A stretch of DNA of 64,000 bases. It comes from Physella acuta. Its lineage: Eukaryota > Mollusca > Gastropoda > Physidae. The stretch is from positions 1 to 64,000 of the forward strand of contig NW_026731877.1 of NCBI RefSeq assembly GCF_028476545.1. Reading direction: 5' to 3'. The notes beneath the pieces were generated by a model. It had not been told where the DNA came from and did not search any database. It was given only the letters and a program-made list of their open reading frames with translations. The position numbers and the translations under genes were made by a program. Each line of letters begins with the position of its first letter. The first letter of the stretch is position 1. Positions 1-21,745 of this stretch are shown here, piece after piece.

Positions 1-256
1 AGTTGAGACACGGACTGTCTAGCATTTAGTCAGTTGAATGACACACTTTTGTCGAGCATTTAAATCAGTTTGAGGACACACGACTAACTAGCATTTAGTC
101 AGTTTTAATGAGACACACGGACTGTCTAGCATTTAGTCAGTTGAATGGACACACAACTGTCTAGCATTTAGTCAGTTGAATGACACACGCCTGTTTAGCA
201 TTTAATCAGTTGAGACACACGACTGTCTAGTATTCAGTCAGTTGTGACACATTTCT
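1..256. repeat. Degenerate minisatellite, about 35-45 bp unit
   Basis: Six to seven imperfect direct copies of a unit built on the phrase 'ctgtctagcatttagtcagt' followed by 'gaatgacacac'. Copies differ by small indels and substitutions. The array runs off the left edge of the window, so its full length is unknown. No coding potential is seen. Confidence 0.85.
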
Positions 257-859
257 ATCAATTATTTATTTGTGTTCGTGCGGCCTATTTTTATTGTGTA
301 TCGTGCGCCCTATTGGGACTGTCCTAGTTGACTTTAATAACAGGCTCTCTGAGCTCAGCGATTTGCATGGGCCGGGGGGGTGGGGGGGGTTGGCGCTGAA
401 TCTCTCCCTACCCATTCCCTCTCTCCACAATGCTCCCTGTGCACCGCAGATCGTGTTACACGGAGTCGCCAGGCTATCCATCACTTGTGGCGCATCTCTT
501 TTTGCCGCCATTGATTGGGGGTTTCTGGTTCATTGCCTGTTGGTAAAGTTAGATCTGTTAGGGTTTTTTAAATGCAAGGCCTGATATGTACAGAGAACTA
601 GGGATCTTGGTCCAGATAAGCCTCGCCACTAATGCCAAAAAAAAAAAAGCCAAGGCGAAAAAGTTAAGCCCCCCGCCACTTGTGGCCCTATTTTTTGGAA
701 GTATTTAAACGCACGCCCATAAATAACAACTCCTTATTCGCCTCTGTGGTTAGGACTAGGGTTGGGTTTATGGGTGAGGGGTTGGCGTTAGGGTTAAAGG
801 TATTAACCCTACTCGTGCTAATTATTAATGACAAGTCCAAATTTCACCCTCTTCAATAA
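257..859. other. Non-coding flank, no gene seen
   Basis: Short open frames on both strands here show no recognisable protein and no splice context. The stretch contains G-runs near 368-388 and a few telomere-like 'gggtta'-type words near 748-800, interspersed with unrelated bases. Confidence 0.5.
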
Positions 860-1260
860 AAGCTTTAGGGTCGGTAAAACTCATGGTTGCTAAACCGAAA
901 AAAAGTCTCGAGTTCGAACCCTCGGGCAGATGAGGCTCGTTAGCTGGGGACAGCCACCCATCTAGGAGAGACAACTCCAAAAATCAAACAACTGCTGCCT
1001 TGTAGTTTGTTCTTGGTTGGACAAAGGCTATGGAAGCAAATCCAATATTAGAAAAGCAGGCTGAAATCGGAGTCAATGACCTCCCATGGAGCATAACCAG
1101 TTGACACGTATCCTTAATTGTGATGGAGGCGTGGTCGAGTCGGCAAAAAGCTCATGGCTGATAAATTCGAAAAAATCCTCGAGTTCAAACCCTCTGGCAG
1201 ATAAGGCTCGAACCCTTCCAACACTAAAAATTAAGAAACGAAGAAGAAGAAGAATATAAT
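860..1260 (+). mobile_element. tRNA-derived SINE, apparently dimeric
   Basis: Two tRNA-like heads are seen. The first (about 865-930) has a B-box-like 'gagttcgaaccctcggg'. It is followed by a body containing 'gacaactccaaaaatcaaac', 'acaaaggctatggaagcaaa' and 'aaaagcaggctgaa'. A second head (about 1128-1200) has 'gtggtcgagtcgg' as A-box and 'gagttcaaaccct' as B-box, then an AAG-rich tail at 1237-1258. The same body recurs at 50630-50915 (+) and 56715-56950 (-), which makes it a dispersed family. Assignment as a SINE rests on the internal promoter-like boxes and the simple tail. Confidence 0.65.
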
Positions 1261-1927
1261 CTACAAATACAAGTTTCATATCCTCTTATTTATATTTTTT
1301 GGGGTGACGGGGGCTAACTATTTGGAGGGGGGTTATCTGGACGAGATTAATGAGAACTCGTTTCCCATCTTGTTTTTCGAGATAACATGCAGCGGTGTAG
1401 GCCTGTAGTAGAAAAAAACGGTTTTATTTTTATAATAAACAGGCGTCAAGACTAGGGTCGTAGGCCTACTAGTCGAAATAAATTTAGGTTTTTTTGTGTT
1501 TAGGCCTAAACTAGCACTGAATGTTTAGCTTAATTAATAGCCTGTTTGCTGTTTTATGAAACGCCACAGCCCCCCCCCCCCCCTAAGAATATCACAAGAT
1601 GGATAAGGCTAGTGTGGGCAGTTATTTATGTCACAGGCATACTGCAGACACTGCCACTACCAGAGGGATGCCCAAAAGAAAAGGTTGAACTTGGAACGAG
1701 CACCTCTGACTTCAGGATCTGAAGAGCTTTGAAGCACGTTTTTTTTAAAAAATATTATTCAAAAGGAATAGAGCCTAGAAATACTATAATGTTAAATATG
1801 ACCTATTAAAAAAAATATTTTGTTGTGTAATGTATAAAGTGCTTAAAATAAACGTTAGGTCTATTAAATGTAAGTTTAATCACTGTGACAGTCACCCCCC
1901 CCCCCCACCCCACCCCTCCCCCGCGTA
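1261..1927. other. Non-coding, C-tract and AT-rich, no gene seen
   Basis: Contains a 15-base C-run near 1569 and 1894-1920 C-rich sequence next to the following MITE pair. No coding exon recognised. Confidence 0.5.
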
Positions 1928-2330
1928 CAGTGTTTCTTCCAGATTTTTTCTTTGGGGTAGCAGTGTTTCTTCCAGACTTTTTTCTCCGGGGGGGGGGGGG
2001 GGGGGCACTTGAAATTTTCGGGGGGGGGGGCGGTATACTTTCTTCGGGGGGGGGGGGGGGGGGGACGGACACTGTTAAAAGTATATATTTTCTATATAAA
2101 TTATATTAAATTTCATTTCGTTCGGGGGGGGGGGGGGCGGTAAAAATTTTCGAAGAGATGCCTGGAAGAAACTCTGTGGGGGGGGGGGGGGGTCACTTGA
2201 AATTTTCGGTAGACTTTCTTCGGGGGGGGGGGGGGGGGGGGTTGGACACTGTTAAAAGTATATATTTTCTATATACATTTTCATTTCGTTTGTAGGGGGG
2301 GGGGGCGGTAGATGCCTGGAAGAAACTCTG
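1928..2330 (+). mobile_element. Family A hAT-like MITE, head-to-tail pair with G-tracts
   Basis: Left end CAGTGTTTCTTCCAG occurs at 1928 and again at 1961. Right ends GCCTGGAAGAAACTCTG finish at 2176 and 2330. Between them lies the family A body: 'cacttgaaattttc', 'actttcttc', 'gacactgttaaaagtata' and 'tttcatttcgtt', each phrase followed by a G-run of about 10 to 20. The second body shares the boundary with the first, giving a tandem arrangement. The family is defined by the clean copy at 21544-21745, which has a perfect 8-bp target duplication. Confidence 0.75.
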
Positions 2331-4007
2331 TTCGCGTAGAACTTTTAAAATAGCTGTTATTTACGCTCTATAGATATGAGGGGAAAAGTCACAAATGTGT
2401 ATTTACATGGAATTTGTTAATATTTTTATGAATTAAATATTCAGAAAGTGCAAATTAACTTATACGATTAATTAAATTTAATGTAAAGATTGTAGATATA
2501 TGTGCGTAGGTTGTATACGTATTGTAATATTTATAACACGTCAAAATATTTAGTATGCAGGTTTTAATTTTTTTTCTATAAAAAAATATTTAATAGAATT
2601 GATAGATTGTTCTTGGTTTTCATTGTTTTTCATTGTTTTTTTTTTCTAATACTAACTTAAGGTGAAACGGCATAAAGACGTAGTTAATGTGACTTGCTGC
2701 CCTCAACCTATCGCAACATTAGTTCAACCACTTTTACTGCCCACGTTTATCACGATATTTACATAACTAAGCATAGGGCGGCATAGAGTCAAAACATAAA
2801 GCCGACACGGTACAAAGGCTAAACAAAAGCTGTCATTGACGCAAAAACACAACATGGACGGACAAGACTGACTGAGAAGAAGCCGACCAAGGAAAGACCT
2901 TTTCCTAGCAAAAACTGTGGATTTTTTTCCTGTGATTTTTTTTTCCGTTCACCTCTCCAGTCATAGATGAAGAGTTAATTCCCTTTTTACTTTGTCAACA
3001 AACACTACCTTCCCAAGCTGTTACACTACCGCTATAATTGTTTCTTTTATAGGGGCTATTAAATCGTTTCTATCTTTTTAAAACTAGATTACTAAACGAT
3101 GCCAAAATTATGTTTCTTCGCATTTTAAATTGTAGCCATTTTTAACACACAAAAAACTGAACATTTCAAAAGTTAGGAATAATCTAGAAAAATAGGGCTG
3201 TAGATCTATAAATTATATGTTAGTGTCTGATTTTTAGGCCTACACAGCTAGAGTAAAACTAACTCAAGGTCTAGATCTATATGTGTACACTAACAAAATA
3301 AACCATTTAAAAAATTATATTCTTCTACACGACAACTCTGCTTGATCAGCGCTTGATACTCAATAGGCCTATTTTAATGATATGTTGAAGAGTTCCGACT
3401 GGGAATAGCACTAGTACGGCTATTCCCAGTCGACTGTGAATAGACACTTCGTAATTCCCGGAATGATTTTAAATTATAAGCCCCCGAAAATAAAAAACAA
3501 CCACAACCTATTTATAGTAACAATAGTCTAATAATGAAAGAGAAAATGAAATTCTACGTATAAAGTAAGAATTCTCATAAATATTAACAAACGGTCATCG
3601 TTAAAGTGTTGCTAACAACAGTTACGCAGTTTTCGTAATATTATATAACCAGGTGTAGTATTTATTCGACATGAAATGTATCGAGTGCTGCGCTTAAGAC
3701 TAATGACTTTTTCTGTGCTGAAGGCTAATGACTTTTCAAGGATTGATAATTCTATAGTAATAATGTAATATGACTAGTCTAGCCGTGCACAATTTTATTT
3801 CATATATTTTTAATTTTAATTGAAGATTTTATGTAGTACTAAATAAGAAAGTTCAACAATTATTATTGATCAATTGGTATTCAAATGACATAATTTAATC
3901 AGTCTAAACCATCACATCATTAAGGCTAGTTGGTAGATTGATCATATATAATATTATAGGCCCACACATATCAACACAAATCCCATATAAATTTATCATG
4001 TAAATTA
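2331..4007. other. Intergenic AT-rich DNA, no gene seen
   Basis: Read on both strands; no recognisable exon, RNA gene or terminal inverted repeat pair was found. A short imperfect inverted repeat around 3385-3432 ('cgactgggaatagc' against 'gctattcccagtcg') is a possible hairpin. Confidence 0.45.
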
Positions 4008-4125
4008 TGCAGAGGGCGTAGCGGGGGGGGGGGGGGGGGGCGGACGGACTGCACCGGGTGACACCATTTAGGGGGGGTGACACCAAGGCAAAAATAGCAA
4101 AATATATGGAGAAAAATGATAATTC
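4008..4125. mobile_element. Truncated family B MITE
   Basis: Shows 'gggcgtagcgggg', then 'gcaccgggtgacaccattta', a G-run and 'gtgacaccaaggcaaaaata'. The order matches the complete copy at 25889-26197. The other terminus is absent, so this is a fragment. Confidence 0.65.
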
Positions 4126-4295
4126 CACTGAAATTATGATATAACATCATCATACACAGCTTTAAAAATGCTATATTTTTATTATGTATCATTATAGTAA
4201 TGTAGTAGTAAATTAAGGTCTTATACTGGTTTAATTTTTAAAAAGATGCTATTAACTACAGATGAATTAAAAAATAAAAAGGCCTACTACTATTA

Positions 4296-4500
4296 AAATT
4301 CCCCCCCCCCCCCCTGAAATAATATATACTTCCAAAAGAGCATCTTTAAAAATAAAGCCAATATTCAGAGGCTTAGACCCCCCCCCCCCCCCCCCGATAT
4401 ATATTTTTATTCACGTTGACAAAACGCGCCCCCACCCCAACCCAGTAGTATAGTTATTCATATTGGCAAAAAAGTTGTCCCCCTTCCCCCCCCCCCCCTC
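4296..4500. repeat. Cluster of poly-C tracts
   Basis: Three C-runs (about 4302-4314, 4379-4395, 4480-4498) separated by AT-rich sequence. They resemble the G/C runs of the MITE families here, but terminal repeats are not recognisable. Confidence 0.6.
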
Positions 4501-4669
4501 TCAAATTAGGAAACGCTGGGGACGCTTTTTACCAGTCCTAAACCTTAACGGTTTTTCTGTTGGTGTCAAACAATTGATCTTGAAAACAGTTAGATAAGCC
4601 CATATCAAGTAACTTAACTTCGACTATGTATAATTAAGTAATGCAGATCAAAATTATTTTATTTTTTTC

Positions 4670-4745
4670 CTACCCCGTTCGACGCCCCCTAAAGTCGGCG
4701 CCCTGGAAGGGGGCGCCTCATACGCACTCCCTAGCTACGCCTCTG
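4670..4745. mobile_element. Family C MITE end fragment
   Basis: 'cgccccctaaagtcggcgcc' and the terminal 'ctacgcctctg' match the right half of the complete family C copy at 27581-27807. No left terminus was found. Confidence 0.5.
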
Positions 4746-7700
4746 TCAATATCATTATGTTGCATGTGAATATTAAAACAGATAACTTGATAACTAAATT
4801 AGCATTACATAAACAATGACATAAACAATGGCATAGTCATGTGTAAGGCCTAGCATTGCTTTGGAAGGAACTCAAATATGTGTTAACATATTGGCTTATA
4901 TAAAGCATACATTTATGTGTTTATGTTTACATACACACACACATTTGAATTTTAATTGTTTACATTGAAAATTAAGCGGAAAAAACTATAGGCCTATGTC
5001 TATATTTTATGGGTTATTTTTGTGTTTTTTTTTTAAAAAAAAAAAGCTTTCTGGCAACTGAAAAATCACTGGGTAGGCTTACTTTGTCTAAACGACTTGA
5101 CCTAGGCCTAAGCTTAGACATCATTTGTAGCGGGATATCCTTTGTAGACGGTAGTACGGAAGCAGACGGTTTAAACGCGTGGCTGTTGCAAGTTTGTGTA
5201 AGTTGATTTAAAAAGTCTAGATTCTAGTTATTTTTAAAAGATTAGCTGGTGAAGTGTGATAACAAAATTAACTCCGGAAATTATTAATTAATCATCAAAA
5301 GTCGCATAGACTCTTCTTTAGATCAAGAGACCAACGTGCTAGGTGAGTTGTTGAGTGTTGTGTTGACTACTGCGGACGGATGCCGCGAAATATGTAAAGG
5401 TAAAAGTTCGTGTCTTAAACTAAAATTATAGGAATGGCGAAATATCTAGATCAGTCTATTATCCAGATTCTACATCTAGAGTACCTTGACTCAGACCTCT
5501 ACTCCAGATATTCGGTAAAACTGCATTTGATTTTAGTCAAGTGTATTTTATTCTCCGCTTCTAGTTTACCTCCTGTTGAGCTTATTAAAAATTTTATTAA
5601 AATAACCGGGCGTGGAACTTTACTCTAGATTCTTGATCATAAGATCTATTCTAGATTTAGAATCTAGATTGAACTGTTATAACCTCAAAGACTTCAATAG
5701 TCAGTAGCACTTTAGGACTTTATGTAATCTCACGATGTAGATCTAAATCTCTAGCTTTGGAAATTATCTGGTAATGTTTGAGTTTCGGTAACATTCGTTA
5801 CTGTAGACCATATTTTATTTGACTGTTAAAACAAAGTGCATTAAATTAAAGTTTAATTGAAAGAAAATTAGCAACAATTAGCCTACTCAATTAGTAGGCC
5901 AAAATCTAAATATTATTAATAAAGTCGAGTGTTTTTTTGAGAAACACAGAAAAAAACCTGCAGAAGTCTTGCCACAACTAGCTCTAGTTCTTTTAGTAAA
6001 ATAAGATGATTAGATTTACTAAAGTTAAAGTACTAAGTAGAACTAGGACAATGTTTAGTAGCAGCAATAATTAGCACATTCACTTAACATAATTAGAAAT
6101 GGAATAGCTTGGCAGACTGTCATGGTTTTACTGTTTTTTACTGCTGTTCAATTCCAGAATAAGAAAGGATGCTATATCATGATTTTACCGCACTTTATTT
6201 GCAAATTTTAGGCCCTACAGAACCCAAAGCATGGACAGTCAGTACATCCACCCATCCTTAACAAATCTGTGATAAAATGTGCTACATAGGTCTAGTAACT
6301 ATACTAGAGTAAATTATGATTTGCAAACATGCTGTAGTGAACTGTTTGTCGGTTTTCGGCTCATAGAAACTTTAATTAGCTTGTCTCATGCCAAACCACC
6401 ACGGCGCCTGCACGTAGACTGTTCATTTATGAACACTTCCGTGTCAAGTACTTCAGTTTTCTCTCTCAAAAATTATTTTTAGAATTTTTTCAATGTTGCC
6501 TGGTACACACCATTCTATTTTTACACCACCCGGATGATGTGACCTACTCTAGGGTTGGACTTAGCTGCAAAACTTGAACCAATCAACGCTTAGCTAACAG
6601 TTTACACTATAAATAACTTCTATATATGTATGGAACATCGTAAATGTCATGGTTAATGGGTTTTTTCTACTTGTAAAATAAAAAAGGCGTGTTTCGCTCA
6701 CTTATTTGGCCTTTTTGAGCTCTTACCTTGGAGCGAACGGCAACACAAAAAAATGTTGTTAAATAGGAATTTAGAGTTTAAACCTAAATTAGATCTAGAA
6801 TCTATCTAGTGATCTAATTCTATAAAGTAAAAACACAAGATGAATACGTAAAGTAAATCATTAGCCCGCTAATGGAGACAGAAAAGGAGGCTGAGTGGTC
6901 ACTGGTTTAGTTGGTAATAGAGCAAATAAGTATTTAGACAACAGACTGCATCGTAAAAGGGGCTGGGTGTTGAAAGGGAAAGGGTCAAAATAAGGTCAAG
7001 AAGGCAGTGGTCGCTGAATACAATTCTGATATGTACTAGCATTCATGCTTCATACATCCAGGTGTAACTTTTAATCATCTGCTTTAAAAATTTTGAGGAT
7101 TTGAAGTTGAGTGCTGTATCTGATACTCAAAGCCTAACTGTTAGTCTTTATATAATTACACTTTAGCCTTAGTAATGGACTGGAGGATGTGAGGGTCTTA
7201 AAATTTCATATCAAATGAAACAAAACATCTGTGAAAAATCACGTAAACCAATGCTTGAAGATGTCATGCTAAAGTTGGCCTTAAAATAGTGATTCATTAT
7301 TTAAGTTCCCTGAATAGTGTTTGGCAAGACAAAAGGTGTGAGTAGGTTTAGGAATTTGTCTTATATCTTATCCTAGCTGGAATATTAGTGACAGAAGAAT
7401 CTATTGATTTTGCTGAGTTTAACCCTTAATCACCTATTGCAGTAGTCTTGACCACAACACAAAGAGTTACTAGTTTGAGGAAGATGTTGGGTATAAGACC
7501 TACTTGTCAACAGCCTTTCCTAGATACCCTTCTACACCTAACAGATTTCTTTATTTTCTTATTAACTCTTGTTGATAGTAGTAGTTTTATGTGTTTTTGC
7601 CTGTTAATCTATATATATAATTCTCTTCTGGGAGACGTTAGAAAACAAGCTGCAAGCGCGCCTTACAGTCCCCTCTCTTCCTCTCTATCGCTACCACCCT

Positions 7701-8066
7701 AAATTTTTACAATCATAGAGCCGGGTTTCGCGACGGCTGTTAGGGGCAGATAATTTAGTTTGAAACGATTTTAAACTTAGAGGAGGTAACTAAGAGGAGG
7801 CTGCTTTCACGTGGGGGGGGGGGAGGAGGGTTTAGTGTTTTAAAGCAAATATTTTCAGTGGCAGCATTGGTACTGTCGAATTCACAAATTATGAATTACT
7901 GAAAAGCAGAAAATAAAACTAAATAGAGGTGATGATACGCAGCGGGTCCGCTCGTATATTTTATTTATGCTAAGCAATGTGATTGATTTCTACGTATTGT
8001 GATTGATTTCTACGTAGCATTTTAATAATATACAGAAATTAGTATGCAGCCTGTTTGTTTTTCCAG
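4746..8066 (+). other. 5' flank of PIWI gene A
   Basis: No coding exon is recognised. The coding start of PIWI A lies in an exon whose acceptor is at 8061-8066, so at least one upstream non-coding or short coding exon must exist. Donor-like sites in a comparatively CpG-containing stretch are seen at 5199 ('tttgt|gtaagttg') and 5342 ('tgctag|gtgagttg'). Either could end the first exon, but sequence alone cannot choose. Transcript evidence would decide. Confidence 0.3.
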
Positions 8067-8071
8067 AGAGA

Positions 8072-17308
<9,237 letters not shown>

Positions 17309-19400
17309 AAAAAAATGTTTTTAATGAATCAACTAACCCATTAGACTTTGGGATCATTGTTTTTATATAAATTTACAAGGTTCTTGTTTATAACACTTTT
17401 TTGAGTAACAATACTTTTGTTTTGGGACAATACTTTTTTAATGTACATTTAATGAAAAAGAAAACTAAAATTAATCCTCCAATAACAATGTCCATAATAA
17501 AGATGATAAGTTATAATTCATAAGCAATGTGCATTTTGTTAATTTTGAATTTTGTTTTTAAAGCAATTTTAATTCAATTACAAATTTTTGTTTGTACTAA
17601 TACTAGGAGTTTTAGTTTAAGTCATGTTATGTGAAATGTGGTACAATCAGTGGAGGAAAATTGTGAGAAATATGAGGCATAAAAGTAATGGGTGCCATGA
17701 ACCATATTTTTTTATGGTAAGAATGTGAAATGTTGAAAAAAATCATTCATTTTTTTCATTTGCATTGAATGTAGATTTGTAAAGAAACCATTACTGGGAT
17801 AAGTAGCCAACATGAGTATTTGCACCAGTTAGTTTTTTATTTTCATCATGCAAGAAAAGACATCTGTAAATAATTCATTCAATATCTTGTTCCAATTTTT
17901 CTGCTTTGAACATACTTCATGAGATTCTGTAAAAAGTGAATTCATAAAAAATGTATGCCATTTGTAGTTTTAGATAGAGCTAAAGCAATGTACTGTATGT
18001 TTTTATCTCCTTTTTAAAAACATTATTGCAAGGATTTGAAATAATGAAAACAGTTTATCAGATGTGCTTATATCTGCCTACTAAAGGGGAAGTATGCAAC
18101 TTAATTAGATCCTTTCAAATCCGATCGCTATTTTTAGCTGTGTGGCAGGTTCGATAGTCTGTCGGCTATCAAATATCAGGTTCAAATCAGTCTTCATTGT
18201 GGAGTTATTTTTTTTTTATAGTGCAAATGGCATTCATTTATTTTTTAACGCTATAGATCTTACTTAGGGTTAGCCTTAGGACTATTAAAAAATAGTATTA
18301 ATGACTTTTTTTTTTCAGAATAAATTTTAAGAATTTTAACAGATTTAATTAAATGTATATTTTTTGACAGTTATTTCTTGGATGTGAGAGGATCTAAGTA
18401 TGTTGTGTACATCCTCTATCATTTGGCAAAATAAGCACTACCCAATTTTGGTTTCTACTAACTGAGGTTTTTGGAATATGTGTTGTAATAAATGAGAAAC
18501 AGAAATTTGAGAATTTGGGCTTGCAAAAAATGTACTATCAATTTTTGCTATGGTTGTTTTTGTTTTACTTGTTTTTTTTGTTTTTTTTTAACTAAATTAA
18601 ACTCATGCTTTTTCTTTGTCTTATCATTTATTAAAACAAAAAAACCACTACTGAGGTAGTCCGTGTGCACTCCATCAGTTTTTTTTTTAGATATATAATA
18701 TACAATGTCTGGGGTTTTTGTTTTGTTTTCAAATCTTAGTGATAACAAACACTCCCTGTGAAAACTTTTTTTTTAAATATCTCTTTAATTAATAGTTCAT
18801 TGACAATTGTTGTAAACATAATTGAAATTATTTAAGTATTTTTATTCTCAACAAGTTTTGTTAATTAAAAAAGCATTTCTTAAAAAAAATTATCATTTGC
18901 TTATGTCTAATTTTTTTATATTAACACTTTACAGCACTAGTAGTAGTTGTCATTCTTAAAAAGTAGATGTGTAAAAAAAATATTTTTTAAAAATCTTATT
19001 CATTAATAAGAATGCTAAGTATGAAGAGTATTCCATTATTTCTTTTGTCTTCTAGTCTGATGTTTCAGATGTACATGTTTTAAATTTGTATTTGCACCCA
19101 CACATAAATTTTCCACATTAATGTTTTTGTGTGTAAAAAAAATGGCAGCTGCTATGAAGATGAATAAATATTATTTTGTTATTGTAATGCCATGTCATAC
19201 AATATGCCTAACGTTGCCTTCATTGTGAAAATTAGTATGGCTTACTTACAATCAATATTATTTACCTGTTGTTGATTCTATCAAAAGTGTATTGATTTAT
19301 TATATTTTTGCTGTACATATGTTTAGTTTTCGATGTTAAATTTAATATGTATATTAAAGGTTTAACTAGTAAGACTCCATTTACTTGCTTAAAGTCTGGC
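17309..19400 (+). other. Probable 3' UTR and downstream flank of PIWI A
   Basis: AT-rich, with no further exon after the TAA at 17306-17308. Candidate polyadenylation signals include AATAAA-type words near 17496 and 19163 and ATTAAA near 19352. The true cleavage site cannot be chosen. Small minus-strand open frames here have no recognisable product. Confidence 0.4.
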
Positions 19401-19411
19401 TGTATATCTGT

Positions 19412-19680
19412 GCTATGGGTCAACCATAAATGAAGTCACCTCCTTCCCCCCCCCCCCCCATCATACGTCACATAAAGGCAGACTCCCTCCCCCAAACGAC
19501 TAACCACCTCTGCCTAAATCCCCCCCCCCCCCCTATTCCTTTATTTTCTTTTAAAAAATATTTATTCTTAAATATTTACAGAGATCAGTTAAGAGAGTAT
19601 ATTATTCAATTTCTGCTACAATTTATAAAAAAATAAAAACAGCTTTCACATCTTGATGCAGCGGTGTGACGACCAACTCC
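19412..19680. mobile_element. Degenerate family D MITE with C-tracts
   Basis: 'gggtcaaccataaatgaagt' plus 'cacc' resembles the family D left end. Two long C-runs (19446-19459, 19520-19533) and a 'tacgtcaca' word follow. The right end is only suggested by 'ggtgtgacgaccaactcc' near 19661, so the boundary is approximate. Confidence 0.45.
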
Positions 19681-20390
19681 CTGAAACCCCCTCACAACAT
19701 TACGAATCCTCCTGGATTAGTTAGATGAATATCTAGCTGCCCATCAGATAGTGTTCCTTTACTATCCGGAAGTGATGTTTGTTTAAGCCTTGTGTATACT
19801 AGATACTACACTTTTTTTGTTGCGTAATTAATAAAAACATCCTGTTATCTAGGCCTAGCCTGGTCTTAATCAAAACAAACACCAGCAGGAATAACCAAAG
19901 GAGTTGCTAGGGCGGTCCACCGTAGGGGGCGACACATTTGGTAGGAAGCTTATTTTGAATTGCATTACCCAAGTTAAGACAATAGAGTGCTACTTGATTT
20001 TTATGGACTTTCTATATCAATTGGTGTGAAAGGAAAATAAAAACGGAGGGGGCGCCGAAATGGGTCGCTAAGCTTCTGAAAATAACAGGTACGTAGGCCT
20101 TGGACAATTTACAGTTCGCAAAGAATGAAAGATACAGTGATTTTTAGGAATACATTTTCTCATCGTATTTTATTGAAACATTAAATTGAGCTAATCAAAA
20201 CTTGAGTAAATGGTGTTTAAAAAATACTATAGCATGAAGGCACGGCAACTTGATAATAAGCTCTGGTGAAAGCTCACTATGCTGTTAAATAGCTGTAAAG
20301 CCACCCACAGATACAACCAAACAAAAAAAAAAACAATGGCGTTTTGGCGTAACAGATCAGCCGGGGCCCCGTGGACTAATAAGACTTTGG
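19681..20390. other. Intergenic, no gene seen
   Basis: Read on both strands. It contains 'gggggcgacacatttgg' and 'gggggcgccgaaatggg' words typical of decayed family C-like repeats, but no terminal repeat pair or exon. Confidence 0.4.
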
Positions 20391-20391
20391 C

Positions 20392-20650
20392 AGAGGCGTC
20401 GCAAGGGGGGGGGGGGTGGCGAACGGGGTTGGGAAGAATTTTCAAAAGTTCATTTTGGGATGTATTTTTTAACTATGCACAGTCATAAAAATTAAGATAA
20501 TAGACTTGCTTGGATTTATGGGCTTATTAGACTGTTTTCAACATCAATTGTTTGACACTAACATAAAAACCGTTAAGGGACAGTGGCTGGGGGAGGGGGG
20601 GGGGCATTTTTATGCCAATATGAATAACTAAATGGGGCGGGGGCGCAAAA
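20392..20650. mobile_element. Family C-like MITE remnant
   Basis: Begins 'cagaggcgtcgcaaggggg', close to the family C terminus CAGAGGCGTAGCGACC. G-runs follow at 20405 and 20590-20602, and a G-rich stretch to about 20643. The other end is not identified. Confidence 0.45.
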
Positions 20651-20910
20651 TTGATAGTGCAACTTTTTTTTCGGTAGAATTTATCAAAAGAAGGGGGAAT
20701 AAGTGCCTTGCCTTAATGCAGTTCTAAACAATATAATTACGTCTTGATAATATTATTAAAGAATAGTTGTGTGCCCCATATAAAATGCATTTTTACAATT
20801 TATTCTCCAACATATTTTTCCTCTCATAAACATAAATATATTTTTAGGTTATATGCGATAAATTTGAACCATGTCGCAAGTTTACAGCAACTAAAAACGC
20901 ATTAAAGCAC

Positions 20911-20935
20911 GGAAAGATGCCTGGAAGAAACACTG
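20911..20935. mobile_element. Family A MITE right-end fragment
   Basis: 'agatgcctggaagaaacact' ending in CACTG at 20935 is the canonical family A right terminus. No left end was found upstream, so it is a solo end or a strongly decayed copy. Confidence 0.5.
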
Positions 20936-21227
20936 GAAATCTTGCACGTAGCCTATAAGGCCTTAAGAATAACAAAGATGTATTACTGACCCAGCATAGA
21001 CCACCATCCGGCATAATTTAATAACATTTCTATAAAGGGATTTCCACAAGGGGGTTTGATCATACGTGATTTCTGAGTTTCTCTTCTCCCCCCCCCTCCC
21101 CCACGAACAGAATAGAATGTTTTTAAAAAATATATAGTGTCATTCCCCCCCCCCCGGGAAATTTAGAGATTTGCGCAGCTACGCCCACACCTGTTCCTAC
21201 ATATACACCAACATACGTTACACGTAT

Positions 21228-21447
<220 letters not shown>

Positions 21448-21543
21448 CATACACCTTTTTCTCGACTCGACGCTCCCCCTAACCCGAAAACCTGTATACG
21501 CCTCTGCACGTATACTTACACGTACACCGACACGCCTGCCTAC

Positions 21544-21745
21544 CAGTGTTTCTTCCAGACTTTTTTCTCCGGGGGGGCACTTGAAATCTTCGGGGGGGCG
21601 GTAAACTTTCTTCGGGGGGGGCGGACACTGTTAAAAGTATATATTTTCTATATAAATTATATAAATTTCATTTCGTTCGGGAGGGCGGTAAAAAATTTTC
21701 GGGGGGGCTTCGCCCCCCCCGAAGAGATGCCTGGAAGAAACTCTG
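21544..21745 (+). mobile_element. Complete family A hAT-like MITE (202 bp)
   Basis: Left end CAGTGTTTCTTCCAGAC and right end GATGCCTGGAAGAAACTCTG form terminal inverted repeats. Both sides are flanked by the perfect 8-bp duplication CTGCCTAC (21536-21543 and 21746-21753), which is diagnostic of hAT-type insertion. The five internal G-tracts are short here (6-8). This makes it the best reference for the copies in which the same tracts have expanded to 15-20. Confidence 0.9.

Noticed and set aside
1806-2109. Gly- or Pro-rich open frames
   Set aside because: They read through the G-tracts of family A MITEs and are not conserved.
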